From positions 434,001-498,000 of the forward strand of contig NZ_WHUG01000005.1 in NCBI RefSeq assembly GCF_009380215.1: DNA of 64,000 nucleotides, read 5' to 3'. Shown piece by piece: positions 12,770 through 21,651 of the stretch. Within the stretch, counting starts at the first letter, position 1; the number at the start of each line of letters is the position of its first letter. The notes beneath the pieces are model-generated. The model saw only the letters and a program-made list of their open reading frames with translations. It had not been told where the DNA came from and did not search any database. The translations under genes were made by a program, and so were the position numbers. This stretch comes from Rugamonas aquatica. GTDB taxonomy: Bacteria > Pseudomonadota > Gammaproteobacteria > Burkholderiales > Burkholderiaceae_D.

Positions 12770-14332
12770 TCAGGCGGCTTGCCGCGCCGCCGCCTCGCTG
12801 GCCGGCGGTGCGCGCAGCGACCATACACTGTAAGCATCGCCTTGCAGGCCGCGCTTCAACACGGCGCGCGCCATCTTCCAGTACAGCGCGGCGAACAGCA
12901 GCGCCACCAGCGCGACGCCCACCGCCACGCCGTCACCGTTCAACAGCGACATCGCGGGATTGACGCCGCTGCCGTACCAGTGCGCCAGCGGCACCGCCGC
13001 AGCCAGGCCGGCGCACAGCATCAGCAGCTCGTGCGCGGCGCGCGCCGGCGGACGCGCAAAGGCCCACGCTACGCACAGCAGGAACACGCCGTAGTAGCCG
13101 CGCTCCTCCCACAGCGGCACATCGCCCGGCGCCAGCTTATTCATCAGGAACACGGTCGACACGCCCGCGATGCAGCCGAGGCATACGCCCAGCGTGGCCT
13201 GCGCCATCAGCCGTCCGCTGCGCGGCTGCGCCAGCGTGCTGCGCTTGCGGCGCGCTTCGATCCACAACAGGTTCCCGCTGTAGAACAGGAAGGCGCCCGC
13301 CATGCCCAGCACGAAGTATGTCCACTGCACCGCCGCATGGCCGTAGTTGGCAAAGTGCAGCGTCTGCAGGCTGCGCATGAAGCGCGTGCCGGGACTGAAG
13401 TGCTCCGGCGTCATCACGCGTTCCACCTTGCCGCTGCTGGCGTTCAGCACCACCGCCGCCATGCTGGCCACCGTGTGCTGCTGTATCCGGCCATACGCCT
13501 GCAACTGCGCGTTGGCGCCGCCGGCCTGGTTGTAGACCAGCGTGGTGAACTCCATGCCCGGCGCGGCGCGCTGCGCCGTCGCGATCAGCTGCGAGGCCGG
13601 CACCAGCGGCGCAGCGGCGCCAGGTACGCGCGGCGGCGCGGCGGCCGAGATGTCCGGCCCGATCACGTCGATCAATTTGCCGTCGAAGATCAGGTACTGG
13701 AACGGCGCCAGCAACAGCACGCCCAGCGCCAGCACCGCGCTGCTCCACGCGTACATCAGGTGGAACGGCAGCGACAGGATGCCGATGGCGTTGTGCGCGT
13801 CCTGCCACATGCGCTTGATGTTCCTGCCGATGCGCAGCGCGAACAAGTCCTTGAAGAAGGATGGCGCGTAGATAATCACGCCGCTCGCCAGCGCCAGCCC
13901 ATACAGCACGCAGACCACGCCCAGCACATAGATGCCCCAGCTGCGCGGCAGGCCCGCCGTGTAGTGCAGCCGGTAGATGAAATCCACCAGCTGCGACGCT
14001 TCCTTGACCTCTTCCAGCTTGCCCGCCGCATCCAGGCGGAAACTGCGCTCATCCCATTCCAGCGTGGTGCGCGGCTCCTCCGGCGACGCCAGGCGCACAT
14101 AGAAGCTCTCACTGGCCTTCGGATGCGCGGCCAGCACGGCGTCGATCAGCGGCTGCGTTTGCGACAGCGGCGTCTGCGGAACGGACTGCGAGGCCGGCGT
14201 CTCCCAGCCATGCAGCTCGTCGTGAAAAATAGTGATGGCGCCCGCATAGAAGGCGATGAACAGGCAGAAGCCAGCCACCAGCCCCACCCAGGTATGCACC
14301 GAGATATAGGTGCGCAAGGTGGACGACTTCAT
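12770..14332 (-). CDS. PepSY-associated transmembrane protein of an iron-uptake operon
   Basis: 520 residues. ATG 14332 overlaps the preceding gene's stop as ATGA, and the protein starts MKSSTLRTYISVHTWVGLVA, the usual first helix of PepSY_TM proteins (PiuB/FhuE-type). About four to six hydrophobic segments surround a large periplasmic part with PepSY-like repeats, including HDELHGWETP and LVYNQAGGANAQLQAYG. Homologues sit beside TonB-dependent siderophore receptors and are thought to reduce or release iron from the ferric siderophore at the inner membrane. That function is inferred from family and context. It is the fourth and last gene of the operon starting at 17010. Confidence 0.88.
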   Translation of the reverse strand: MKSSTLRTYISVHTWVGLVAGFCLFIAFYAGAITIFHDELHGWETPASQSVPQTPLSQTQPLIDAVLAAHPKASESFYVRLASPEEPRTTLEWDERSFRLDAAGKLEEVKEASQLVDFIYRLHYTAGLPRSWGIYVLGVVCVLYGLALASGVIIYAPSFFKDLFALRIGRNIKRMWQDAHNAIGILSLPFHLMYAWSSAVLALGVLLLAPFQYLIFDGKLIDVIGPDISAAAPPRVPGAAAPLVPASQLIATAQRAAPGMEFTTLVYNQAGGANAQLQAYGRIQQHTVASMAAVVLNASSGKVERVMTPEHFSPGTRFMRSLQTLHFANYGHAAVQWTYFVLGMAGAFLFYSGNLLWIEARRKRSTLAQPRSGRLMAQATLGVCLGCIAGVSTVFLMNKLAPGDVPLWEERGYYGVFLLCVAWAFARPPARAAHELLMLCAGLAAAVPLAHWYGSGVNPAMSLLNGDGVAVGVALVALLFAALYWKMARAVLKRGLQGDAYSVWSLRAPPASEAAARQAA

Positions 14333-14598
14333 GCCGCCACCCCGACCAGGCCACCGGCCTTCAGAAAATACAGCAGCGCGTAACCGGCCACCGTCACACC
14401 GCCCATCCACAACCAGGCGCGCAGGCCGGTGCGGAACATGAAGGCGCCGGTCATCACACCGACCCACACCAGGAAGAACAGCAGCAGCAAAGGCAGCGTA
14501 GTGCGCGCCTGGTCGCCGCTGAGCAGCGCCACGAAGCCCACCATCAAAGCCGCCAGCGGCAAGCCGAGAAACGCGGCCGCAGTCGATTTACCGAGCAT
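14329..14598 (-). CDS. Small iron-uptake membrane protein, DUF3649-like
   Basis: 89 residues, three hydrophobic helices. ATG 14598 overlaps the end of the previous gene by 11 bases, and its stop overlaps the PepSY start as ATGA, so translation is coupled on both sides. The motif GAFMFRTGLRAWLWMGG matches the arginine-rich loop I associate with DUF3649 proteins of TonB-receptor operons. The biochemical role is unknown; the family assignment is from memory of gene order and motif, not from a search. Confidence 0.72.
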   Translation of the reverse strand: MLGKSTAAAFLGLPLAALMVGFVALLSGDQARTTLPLLLLFFLVWVGVMTGAFMFRTGLRAWLWMGGVTVAGYALLYFLKAGGLVGVAA

Positions 14599-14854
14599 GG
14601 CGCGCTCCCAGCCAGGCGTCCAGATATGGCAGCGCCACCAGCGCCGCCATGAAGCCGGACATGGCAATGAACAAACCGCACCAGCCGCCATATGACTCCA
14701 TCGCCGAGGCGATGGCGCCCGCGCTGACCGGCGCCGCCAGCCAGTTAAGCGGCCTGGCGTACTTCAACGCAGCGGGCCACAGCTTCTGGTGCGGCGACGC
14801 CAGGTACAAACACAGCGCCGCCAAGGCGGCGATGCCGATGCAGATCCAGTTCAT
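14588..14854 (-). CDS. Small membrane protein, DUF3325-like
   Basis: 88 residues with three hydrophobic helices, beginning MNWICIGIAALAALCLYLASPHQ. It starts 12 bases after the TonB receptor stop and overlaps the next small gene by 11 bases. Betaproteobacterial siderophore operons commonly carry the order receptor, DUF3325, DUF3649, PepSY, which fits exactly here. It probably forms part of an inner-membrane iron reduction or release complex. No enzymatic motif is visible. Confidence 0.72.
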   Translation of the reverse strand: MNWICIGIAALAALCLYLASPHQKLWPAALKYARPLNWLAAPVSAGAIASAMESYGGWCGLFIAMSGFMAALVALPYLDAWLGARHAR

Positions 14855-14865
14855 GGCCAGCCTCC

Positions 14866-17010
14866 TTAGATATTGCCCTGCGCGCCGAAGCCGAACTGGC
14901 GCGCGTTACCCAGCGTGACGTTGTAGCGTCCCGTCACCGTGTCCAGGTGGTTGTTGGTGATGTAGGTGCGGTTGGTCAGGTTGCTGCCATACGCGAACAG
15001 CGTCACGCCATTGGCCAGCGTGTACGACGCCTTGCCGCCCAGCGTGGTGTGGCCGTCGTTGCGGTCGACGTTCTCCGGACTGGTGTAGGTGCCGCCGGTG
15101 TGCACCAGGTTCGCGTTCACCATCCAGCGTCCCGGCTTCCAGCTGAAGCCCACCGACTGCGTCTGGCGCGGCGAGCGGGAGAACTCCTTGCCGCTGTAGT
15201 CGGCCTGCGGTCCGACGAAATTGACGAAGCGCGAACGCGCCACGCCCAACGCGCCGAACAGCTCCAGATCCCTGGACACCTTGCCGCGCACCTCCGCCTC
15301 CAGCCCTTTCAGGCGCGAGCTGCCGGCGTTGATGAAGTAGGTGTCGAGCGAGTTGCGGCCGATATCGACCTGCTGGTCCGACCAGTCGACACGGTAGGCG
15401 TTCAGCGCCACGATCAAGCCGTTGTCCAGCGCCCCCTTGAGCGAAGCCTCATAGTTCTTGGTGAACTCCGGGCCGTAGGCGTGCGAGCCGCGCTGGTAGC
15501 TGTAATCGACGCCGCCGGTGCGGTAGCCGCGCTGCGCCGTCAGGCCCGCCATCCACTCCGGCGCCAGCGCGTAGCGCAGGCCCAGCTTAGGCAGCCATAC
15601 CGAGTTGTCGGTGTTCAGGTTCTGCACGCCGTCCTGGCTGAACGCACCGGCGCCGATCAACTGGCCGATGATCGTGTTCGCCAGCGGCGACGTGCCGGCG
15701 GTGTGGCCGGTCAGTATGCGGGTCTGGCGCTCGCCGTCGAAACGCACGCCGGCCGTCAGCGTCAGTTTGTTGATCGAGTAGTCCATCTCGGTGTAGGCGG
15801 CGCGGGTCTTGGTGCTGCGCTCTTCCAGGTTGCCGCGCTTGATGAATTCCGCACTGTAGGCCGTGTCGCAGGCCGCCTGCGACGGGCACTGGCCGGTCAG
15901 CCCCAGCACGTAGGACACCGGCACCGTGAACAGGTCATCGGCGCCGTAATGCTGGCTCGAATAATACAGTCCGGCCACGCCCTTGAGCGGATGGCCCAGC
16001 AGCGTGGTGTCGAAGTTGGCGCGCGCTTCCTGGGTCCACTGGCGGTCGACGTTTTCGCCGGCGCGGAAGCCCTGCTTCAATTCCGTCTTGTCGTAATCCT
16101 GCACGCGCTCGTAACGGCTGTGTGCATAGGTCGACAGCAGCGTGACGTTGGCGCCGCCGACAGCGAAGGTCTGCTCCAGCGCGGCCGAACGGGTGTGGTT
16201 GCGATCCTGGTTCAATTCATTCGACAGGTTCTGGCGTGCCGACGCCGGCCGCGCCGCCGCCTCCACCGCGCTGGTGCCCGACACCTGCACGTCATCGACC
16301 AGCGTCACCAGCGCCTGATAGCGCTCGCCCCACGGCGTCACGCGCAGCTTGGCGCGCAGCGTGTGGCCGTCGTCGCGGTTCTCGCGCTTGTCGTCGCGGG
16401 TCGGATTGAACACGTCGCCGTCGCGGCGGCGCTGTTCCAGCGTGACGCGGCCGGCCAGCACCTGCTCGACGATGGCGCCGCCGCCGGCCAGCGCCACGCG
16501 GGTGGCGTTCTGGTTGCCGGCGCTGACGCGATAGCTGAAATCGCGCGCATCCTGCGGATCGCGGGTCTTCATCACCACCGCGCCGGCCAGCGAGTTGCGG
16601 CCCTGGTTGGTCGACTGCGGACCGCGCAGCACTTCCACGCGGTCGGCGTCCCACACGCTCAGGTTCTCGATCGACTGGCCGAAGCCATCCTGCGGCACGC
16701 CGTCCACGACGATCGTGATGGTGCGCCCGCCGCCACCGCTGGTCGGACCGTTGGCGTTAATGCCGCGTATCGACAAGCCCGACGCGGTGCCGACGTTGGC
16801 CATCTGCGTGGCCACGTCGTCCAGCGTGGTGATGCCGGATTCGGCGATCTGACGGCGGTTGCGCGAGCCCACGCTGGCACTGCTGTCCAGCTCCGTGCGT
16901 TGCAGCTTGTCGCCGGTAATCACCACCTGCTCCAGCACCGGCTCCTCCGCCGCCGCCTGCCATGCCGCCGTCGCTCCAGCCAATGCCAACACCATCACTT
17001 TGATACGCAT
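14866..17010 (-). CDS. TonB-dependent outer-membrane receptor (siderophore-type)
   Basis: 714 residues: a signal peptide ending AWQAAAEE, a plug domain with the TonB-box-like LEQVVITGDK and IRGINANGPTSGGG, VEVLRGPQSTNQGRNSLAGAV, then a 22-strand barrel ending in the aromatic C-terminus GNARQFGFGAQGNI. It imports a ferric chelate or similar ligand across the outer membrane using TonB energy. Downstream partners (two small membrane proteins and PepSY) point to siderophore-bound iron. The upstream 19-bp dyad at 17066-17084 fits Fur control. The ligand cannot be told from sequence. Confidence 0.93.
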   Translation of the reverse strand: MRIKVMVLALAGATAAWQAAAEEPVLEQVVITGDKLQRTELDSSASVGSRNRRQIAESGITTLDDVATQMANVGTASGLSIRGINANGPTSGGGGRTITIVVDGVPQDGFGQSIENLSVWDADRVEVLRGPQSTNQGRNSLAGAVVMKTRDPQDARDFSYRVSAGNQNATRVALAGGGAIVEQVLAGRVTLEQRRRDGDVFNPTRDDKRENRDDGHTLRAKLRVTPWGERYQALVTLVDDVQVSGTSAVEAAARPASARQNLSNELNQDRNHTRSAALEQTFAVGGANVTLLSTYAHSRYERVQDYDKTELKQGFRAGENVDRQWTQEARANFDTTLLGHPLKGVAGLYYSSQHYGADDLFTVPVSYVLGLTGQCPSQAACDTAYSAEFIKRGNLEERSTKTRAAYTEMDYSINKLTLTAGVRFDGERQTRILTGHTAGTSPLANTIIGQLIGAGAFSQDGVQNLNTDNSVWLPKLGLRYALAPEWMAGLTAQRGYRTGGVDYSYQRGSHAYGPEFTKNYEASLKGALDNGLIVALNAYRVDWSDQQVDIGRNSLDTYFINAGSSRLKGLEAEVRGKVSRDLELFGALGVARSRFVNFVGPQADYSGKEFSRSPRQTQSVGFSWKPGRWMVNANLVHTGGTYTSPENVDRNDGHTTLGGKASYTLANGVTLFAYGSNLTNRTYITNNHLDTVTGRYNVTLGNARQFGFGAQGNI

Positions 17011-17065
17011 TACTCTTCCCCCGTCGCCGAATATGAATGAGACCTATTCTCAAAAACTCAATATG

Positions 17066-17084
17066 GTAAATGAGAATCGTTTAC
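17066..17084 (-). promoter_or_regulatory. Probable Fur box of the TonB receptor operon
   Basis: GTAAATGAGAATCGTTTAC (plus strand) is a 19-bp dyad with arms matching at 7 of 8 positions around a 3-base centre. It contains the ATGAGAAT..TT core frequent in proteobacterial Fur sites and lies 56-74 bases before the receptor ATG, in the 90-bp gap behind the sensor kinase gene. Iron repression of the receptor operon is the expected result. Confidence 0.68.
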
Positions 17085-17100
17085 ATTCAAAGGGAAATTT

Positions 17101-18384
17101 TTACATGAATGGCAAGAAAATGACGATGCGCGTGCCGGCGCCGATGGCGGTGGCGACCTCGATGCGGCCGTCGAATGCGGCCACCCGCTCGCGCATGCCG
17201 ACGATGCCGATGCCGGGCGAAACCAGGGCCGCGTCGAAGCCGATGCCGTTGTCGGCGATCTCCATGCGCAGCCCTTGCGCGTCCAGCGACAGCGCCACCG
17301 TCGCCTGCGTGGCGCGGGCGTGCTTGGCGATGTTGGACAGCGCCTCCTGCATGATGCGGTAGGCCGAGATGCCGATGCCGTTTTCCAGCCGCGTGAAATC
17401 TCCCTCGGCCTGGAAGGTGATGCGGCAGCCGGCGCGGTCGTGGTGGCGCACCATCTCCTCCACCGCGCCGTCCAGTCCCAGCATGTCCAGCACCTCGGGG
17501 CGCAGGCGGCGCACCAGCGTGCGGCCGCTGTTGTAGAGCCCCAGCGCCAGCGTGATGATGGACTGCGCGCGCTCGCGCACCTCGCCCGCCGGGCTGACGT
17601 CGACGATGCGCTGCGCCTCCAGCCGCGCGGCGATCAGCGTCGCGTTCAATTCATCATGGATCTCCAGCGCGATGCTCTTGCGCTCATCCTCGACGGCGGT
17701 GTTGACCTTGCGGATCAGGCGGCGCTTCTCGGCATCGGCCACGCGCAGCTTGTGCATCGACGCCTGCAGCGACTCGTTCAGCCCCTGCGACAGCTGCCAC
17801 GCCAGCAGCGCGCACACCAGCAAGCCCATACTGGCCACCAGCAGCTCGACGTAAAAGCGGCGCGTCTGCTTGACCAGCAGCGCCGACGGCGACATCGTCA
17901 CCCGCACATAGCCCATGGTCTCGACGGCGACGCTGCTGCTGCCGGCCGGCTTGTCCTTCAGATAGGGCTTGCCGTCGGCCGCCAGCATGGTGACGAACAT
18001 CAGCCGCTTGAGGATGGGCGCCTCGTAGTAGCGGGCGTCCGGCCGGCCCGGTGCGCGGGTCGAGGCCTGCACCAGCTCATGCCGTTGCGCGTCCAGCACT
18101 TCGATGCGGTCGATGCTGGCGTCCGATTGCAGCAGGCCGTTGATGGTCAGCCGCAGATCATCGTAGCGGCGCGACACCAGGCTGAATTCACTGCTCTCGG
18201 CCAGCACCTTGGCCACCAGCGGGCCGCGCTCGGCCATCTCCTCGCGCACTTCGGACAGCCGCGAATGATAGGCGTACCAGACGAAGGTGCAGAACATATA
18301 GGCCAGCGGGATGACGGTGACGCACAGCAGCCGCGCGCGCACGCTCCAGTGGCGCCAGAAGTCGAAGCGCATACCGGGTCGCAT
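17101..18384 (-). CDS. Sensor histidine kinase, NarX/UhpB class (HisKA_3)
   Basis: 427 residues. A first helix (LLCVTVIPLAYMFCTFVWYAY), a periplasmic domain of about 130 residues, and a second helix (VELLVASMGLLVCALLAWQL) lead to the dimerisation region with the phospho-His in SIALEIHDELNATLIAARLE (about 242). The ATPase domain shows YRIMQEALSNIAKHARATQ, DNGIGFD and GIGIVGMRERV. This class autophosphorylates and passes phosphate to NarL-type regulators, matching the gene directly upstream, 4 bases away. ATG 18384 is used; ATG 18372 is also possible. It lies directly upstream of the TonB receptor, so control of iron uptake or envelope functions is a guess from position. Confidence 0.92.
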   Translation of the reverse strand: MRPGMRFDFWRHWSVRARLLCVTVIPLAYMFCTFVWYAYHSRLSEVREEMAERGPLVAKVLAESSEFSLVSRRYDDLRLTINGLLQSDASIDRIEVLDAQRHELVQASTRAPGRPDARYYEAPILKRLMFVTMLAADGKPYLKDKPAGSSSVAVETMGYVRVTMSPSALLVKQTRRFYVELLVASMGLLVCALLAWQLSQGLNESLQASMHKLRVADAEKRRLIRKVNTAVEDERKSIALEIHDELNATLIAARLEAQRIVDVSPAGEVRERAQSIITLALGLYNSGRTLVRRLRPEVLDMLGLDGAVEEMVRHHDRAGCRITFQAEGDFTRLENGIGISAYRIMQEALSNIAKHARATQATVALSLDAQGLRMEIADNGIGFDAALVSPGIGIVGMRERVAAFDGRIEVATAIGAGTRIVIFLPFM

Positions 18385-18388
18385 CCGC

Positions 18389-19027
18389 TTACGGCTCGAT
18401 CAATCCGTGCTTGACGGCCAGCCGCGTGATGGAGGCCGGCCGGTGCACGCCCAGCTTCTCCTTCACCGCCTGGCTGATGTTGCTGATGGTCTTGGTGGAG
18501 ACATCGAGCTTCTCGGCGATCTCCGCGTTGGTCAGGCCTTCGGCCATCAGCGTGAAGATTTCCAGCGCGCGCTCGTCCAGCTGCGACTGCGGCGACGCAT
18601 CGCCGCGCACCGACAGGTTGGCCAGGCGCTCGGCGATATGCGGCAGGAAGTACAGCTCGCCGTCGTGGGCGCGGCGCACGGCCGCAGCCAGATCGGCCGG
18701 ATCGCAATCCTTGGTCATGAAGGCGCGGCCGCCGAGACGGTAGGTTTCCTTGATCAGGCTGTCCTGGTCGAACTGGCTGAGGAAGACGATGGCGGCGTCC
18801 GGCGCGTGCGCCAGGATCTGCTTGGCCGCGTCCAGGCCGGTCAGCTGTTCGCCGAAGCGCAGGTCGAGCACGGCCACGTCCGGCCTGTGCTCGCGGTACT
18901 GCGCCACCGCCTCTTCCGGCGTGCGCGCCTGCGCCACCACGTCCAGCCCCTGCCCTTCCAGCGACATCGCAAAGCCCGTCATCACGATCGGATGGTCGTC
19001 CGCCAGCATCACCCGTATTTTCTTCAC
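18389..19027 (-). CDS. NarL/FixJ-type response regulator
   Basis: 212 residues: a receiver with acidic pair DDHP (10-12), phospho-Asp55 in AVLDLRF and a conserved Lys in FMTKDCDP, then a LuxR-type helix-turn-helix (IFTLMAEGLTNAEIAEKLDV, then STKTISNISQAVKEKLG). It forms an operon with the sensor kinase that follows after 4 bases. It is divergent from tonB across a 152-bp gap, which makes tonB and its own operon candidate targets. I see no diagnostic operator. Confidence 0.93.
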   Translation of the reverse strand: MKKIRVMLADDHPIVMTGFAMSLEGQGLDVVAQARTPEEAVAQYREHRPDVAVLDLRFGEQLTGLDAAKQILAHAPDAAIVFLSQFDQDSLIKETYRLGGRAFMTKDCDPADLAAAVRRAHDGELYFLPHIAERLANLSVRGDASPQSQLDERALEIFTLMAEGLTNAEIAEKLDVSTKTISNISQAVKEKLGVHRPASITRLAVKHGLIEP

Positions 19028-19179
19028 TACTACCTCCTGGAATATTTACTACCCGATGATGGAAGCATAACACACTAGTGCCGGGCAAAATATTCCTCAA
19101 ATTTCCTTTTATTTTGCTATTACATGGAATAGTATACTTCCAATACATAGCAATACTCACCACCACCAAGGAGCACTGT

Positions 19180-19812
19180 ATGCACCAGAAAAAGAATCTC
19201 ACCGGTCTGACGGTCGTGGCCGTTCTGCACGTGGCGCTGCTGGCCGCCTTCCTGCATGGCTCCAAGCTGACTGTGTTCAAGGTCAAGGAATCGGTGATCG
19301 ACCTGATGCCGACCGCGCCCGTGCCGCCGCCGCCCAAAGTGCTGCCGCCCGACGTGCCGCTGCCCAAGCTGGCTCCGCCGGATATCTTCGTGCCGCAGAT
19401 GGAAACGCCGGTGGTGCCGACCAACCCGCCGCCAGTGACGGCGCACCCGCTGACGGATCAGCCGCCGGCCCGGCCGGCGCAGGCCGGGATCGCCGAACCT
19501 GGCGAGAAAACAGTGGTCAAGGCGGCGCCGCTGCTGGTGGCGGCCGTGGTGGATAGCAAGGCCTGCGCCAAGCCGGACTATCCGAAGAGCGCGCTGCGCA
19601 ACGGCGACACCGGCACCGTCACCCTGGCCCTGCTGATCGGCACCGATGGCCGCGTGGCTGATTCGAAAGTGGAGAAATCCAGCGGCTTCCGCGACCTGGA
19701 CCGCGCCGCCCAGGTCGGCCTGGGCCTGTGCAAGTTCAAGCCCGGCACGCTGGACGGCGTACCCCAGCAATCCTGGACCAGGATGCAGTACGTCTGGAGC
19801 CTGGATGATTAA
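19180..19812 (+). CDS. tonB: TonB family energy-transducing protein
   Basis: 210 residues. ATG 19180 is chosen because AAGGAGCACTGT precedes it; an upstream in-frame ATG at 19078 has no ribosome site. Layout: short cytoplasmic start, one helix (LTVVAVLHVALLAAFLHG), a periplasmic Pro-rich spacer (PVPPPPKVLPPDVPLPK), and the C-terminal TonB domain (CAKPDYPKSALRNGDTGTV, then VEKSSGFRDLDRAA). It couples the proton gradient, via ExbB/ExbD, to outer-membrane receptors. No exbB or exbD is adjacent, so these must be elsewhere. Two TonB-dependent receptors lie in this window (14866-17010 and 59037-61073). Confidence 0.92.
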   Translation: MHQKKNLTGLTVVAVLHVALLAAFLHGSKLTVFKVKESVIDLMPTAPVPPPPKVLPPDVPLPKLAPPDIFVPQMETPVVPTNPPPVTAHPLTDQPPARPAQAGIAEPGEKTVVKAAPLLVAAVVDSKACAKPDYPKSALRNGDTGTVTLALLIGTDGRVADSKVEKSSGFRDLDRAAQVGLGLCKFKPGTLDGVPQQSWTRMQYVWSLDD

Positions 19813-19866
19813 GCTAGTTTGAGACGACTTGCCGGATTTAGTACCAAACTGTATAATGTTGCCCTT

Positions 19867-19914
19867 GCGAAACGAAATGCCCGGTTTTGGCCGGACATTT
19901 CGTTTCGCTTTTTT
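19867..19914 (+). terminator. Strong rho-independent terminator of tonB
   Basis: An 18-bp stem (17 pairs matched; arms 19867-19884 and 19891-19908) encloses a 6-base loop and is followed by TTTTTT (19909-19914). It sits between tonB and the barrel gene and should insulate the two. Confidence 0.9.
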
Positions 19915-19946
19915 AGCCACTCAATTTAGCCACTACAGGAAACACA

Positions 19947-20504
19947 ATGAAAAAAATCACCATGATCGCAATGATCGCAGCTCTGGCCGCTCCACTGGCA
20001 GTTCAGGCTGAAGGCTACTACGTCGGCGGCAACATCGGCCGTGCCGAACAAAAAGCGGACGTCGGTATCGCATCGTTCAAAGAAAGCACCACCGCTTACA
20101 AGCTGGTCGGCGGCTTCAACTACAACACGAATTTCGGCGCAGAAATCGGCTACGCAGACCTGCGTGAAGTATCGGTTTCGGGCAACGGCGCAACGCTGGC
20201 CTCCAAGCCATCCGCTCTGTACGTCGCCGCCACCGGCACCCTGCCACTGAACGAACAGTTCTCGCTGTTCGGCAAACTGGGCGTTGCAACCGCCCACGAA
20301 AAAGTGACCGCCAAATACGGCAATACCTTCGAGTCCGGCACCGAAAACCGCACCACGCCATACATCAGCGTCGGCGCAGCGTTCGCGCTGAACAAGCAAG
20401 TAAGCTTCGTTGCTGAATACGAAAACTTCGGCAAAGTCGCCAAAGACGGTTCGGCCAACATCAAAGCCGACATGTTCTCGGCCGGCGTGCGTTACAGCTT
20501 CTAA
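19947..20504 (+). CDS. Small outer-membrane beta-barrel protein (OmpW/Ail-like)
   Basis: 185 residues. Signal peptide MKKITMIAMIAALAAPLAVQ, cut before AEGYYVGGNIG, is followed by alternating amphipathic strands and a C-terminal Phe (FSAGVRYSF) for BAM recognition, the pattern of 8-stranded porin-family barrels. CAGGAAACACA precedes the ATG. Codon use is strongly biased toward preferred codons, suggesting high expression. It is flanked by terminators on both sides, so it is monocistronic. A structural or adhesion role is likely; no specific function can be assigned. Confidence 0.85.
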   Translation: MKKITMIAMIAALAAPLAVQAEGYYVGGNIGRAEQKADVGIASFKESTTAYKLVGGFNYNTNFGAEIGYADLREVSVSGNGATLASKPSALYVAATGTLPLNEQFSLFGKLGVATAHEKVTAKYGNTFESGTENRTTPYISVGAAFALNKQVSFVAEYENFGKVAKDGSANIKADMFSAGVRYSF

Positions 20505-20521
20505 GCTACCCCGCAGCGCAT

Positions 20522-20551
20522 AAAAAAAGCCGGCTGATGCCGGCTTTTTTT
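20522..20551. terminator. Bidirectional terminator between convergent genes
   Basis: AAAAAAGCCGGC, a TGAT loop and GCCGGCTTTTTT form a symmetric stem with an A-run and a T-run, so it can stop both the barrel gene (plus) and the ABC importer operon (minus). Confidence 0.9.
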
Positions 20552-20553
20552 CG

Positions 20554-21624
20554 TTAGAACACCCAGAGCTTGTCGGCCGGCAGTTGCAGCCAGTACTTGC
20601 CCGCCTCCAGCCTGTGCTTGGAATAGGCGCGCAAGCTCATCTCCGGCCCGCCCTCGCTCTTGAACAGGCACTCGAAGCGGTCGCCCAAGTACATGCAGGT
20701 CAGCAGCGGCAGCTCGATCGCGTTCTCCACCGGCGTGGCGCTGACCTTCACTTCCTCCACGCGGATGATGGTCGACGGCTCGCCGCCGCCCACGCCGCGC
20801 GCGACGCCCTGCAGCTTTGCGCCGCCGATATCGAGCATGACGTTGGCGCCGTCGCGCTGCACCACCTTGGCCGGCAGGCGGTTGTTACTGCCCATGAATT
20901 CGGCGGTGAACAGCGTGTCCGGCGTTTCGTACATGCTTTGCGGCGTGCCTTGCTGTTCGATCTTGCCGTTGTTGAGCAAGAGGATGCGGTCCGAGATCGC
21001 CATCGCCTCGGCCTGGTCGTGCGTGACCATCAGCGCCGACAGGCCCAGTCGCACGATCAGCTCACGCAGGAAGGCGCGCGCTTCCTCGCGCAGCTTGGCG
21101 TCCAGGTTGGACAACGGCTCGTCCAGCAAAATCACCGGCGGGTTGTACACCAGCGCGCGCGCGATCGCCACGCGCTGCTGCTGGCCGCCCGACAGCTGGT
21201 GCGGGAAGCGCTCGGCCAGATGGCCCAGGCCCAGGTTCTTCAACACGTCCGCGACCTTGTCCTTGATCTCGCTGCTGCCCATCTTGCGCAGCTTGAGGCC
21301 ATAGGCGACGTTGTCGAACACCGTCTTGTGCGGCCACAGCGCATACGACTGGAACACCAGGCCCAGGTTGCGGTGCTCGGCCGCCATCTCGAAGTTTTTC
21401 GCACCGTCGAACACATTGCGGTCACCGATGGCGATGGTGCCCTGCTTCGGACTTTCCAGACCGGCCACCGCGCGCAGCAGCGTGGTCTTGCCGCTGCCCG
21501 AAGGCCCGAGCAGCGCCACCACTTCGCCCTTTTGCAGGTGCATGGACACGCCCTTCAGAATCTGGTTGGCGTGGGCGCCGGTGCCGTAGTCCAGGTGCAG
21601 GTCGTTGACGGTCAGTTCATTCAT
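20554..21624 (-). CDS. ABC importer ATP-binding subunit (ferric/polyamine class)
   Basis: 356 residues. Walker A GPSGSGKTT (about 40), Q-loop FQSYALWPH, signature LSGGQQQRVAIARAL, Walker B VILLDEPLSNLD and H-loop MVTHDQ are all intact, and a C-terminal TOBE-like regulatory domain follows. ATG 21624 has GAGAC upstream and is preferred to ATG 21642. It energises import through the two-domain permease just upstream; last gene of the operon that begins with the porin. Family resemblance is to FbpC/PotA; the substrate is unknown. Confidence 0.93.
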   Translation of the reverse strand: MNELTVNDLHLDYGTGAHANQILKGVSMHLQKGEVVALLGPSGSGKTTLLRAVAGLESPKQGTIAIGDRNVFDGAKNFEMAAEHRNLGLVFQSYALWPHKTVFDNVAYGLKLRKMGSSEIKDKVADVLKNLGLGHLAERFPHQLSGGQQQRVAIARALVYNPPVILLDEPLSNLDAKLREEARAFLRELIVRLGLSALMVTHDQAEAMAISDRILLLNNGKIEQQGTPQSMYETPDTLFTAEFMGSNNRLPAKVVQRDGANVMLDIGGAKLQGVARGVGGGEPSTIIRVEEVKVSATPVENAIELPLLTCMYLGDRFECLFKSEGGPEMSLRAYSKHRLEAGKYWLQLPADKLWVF

Positions 21625-21651
21625 GATGAGGTCTCGTTTCATAATTTTTTA

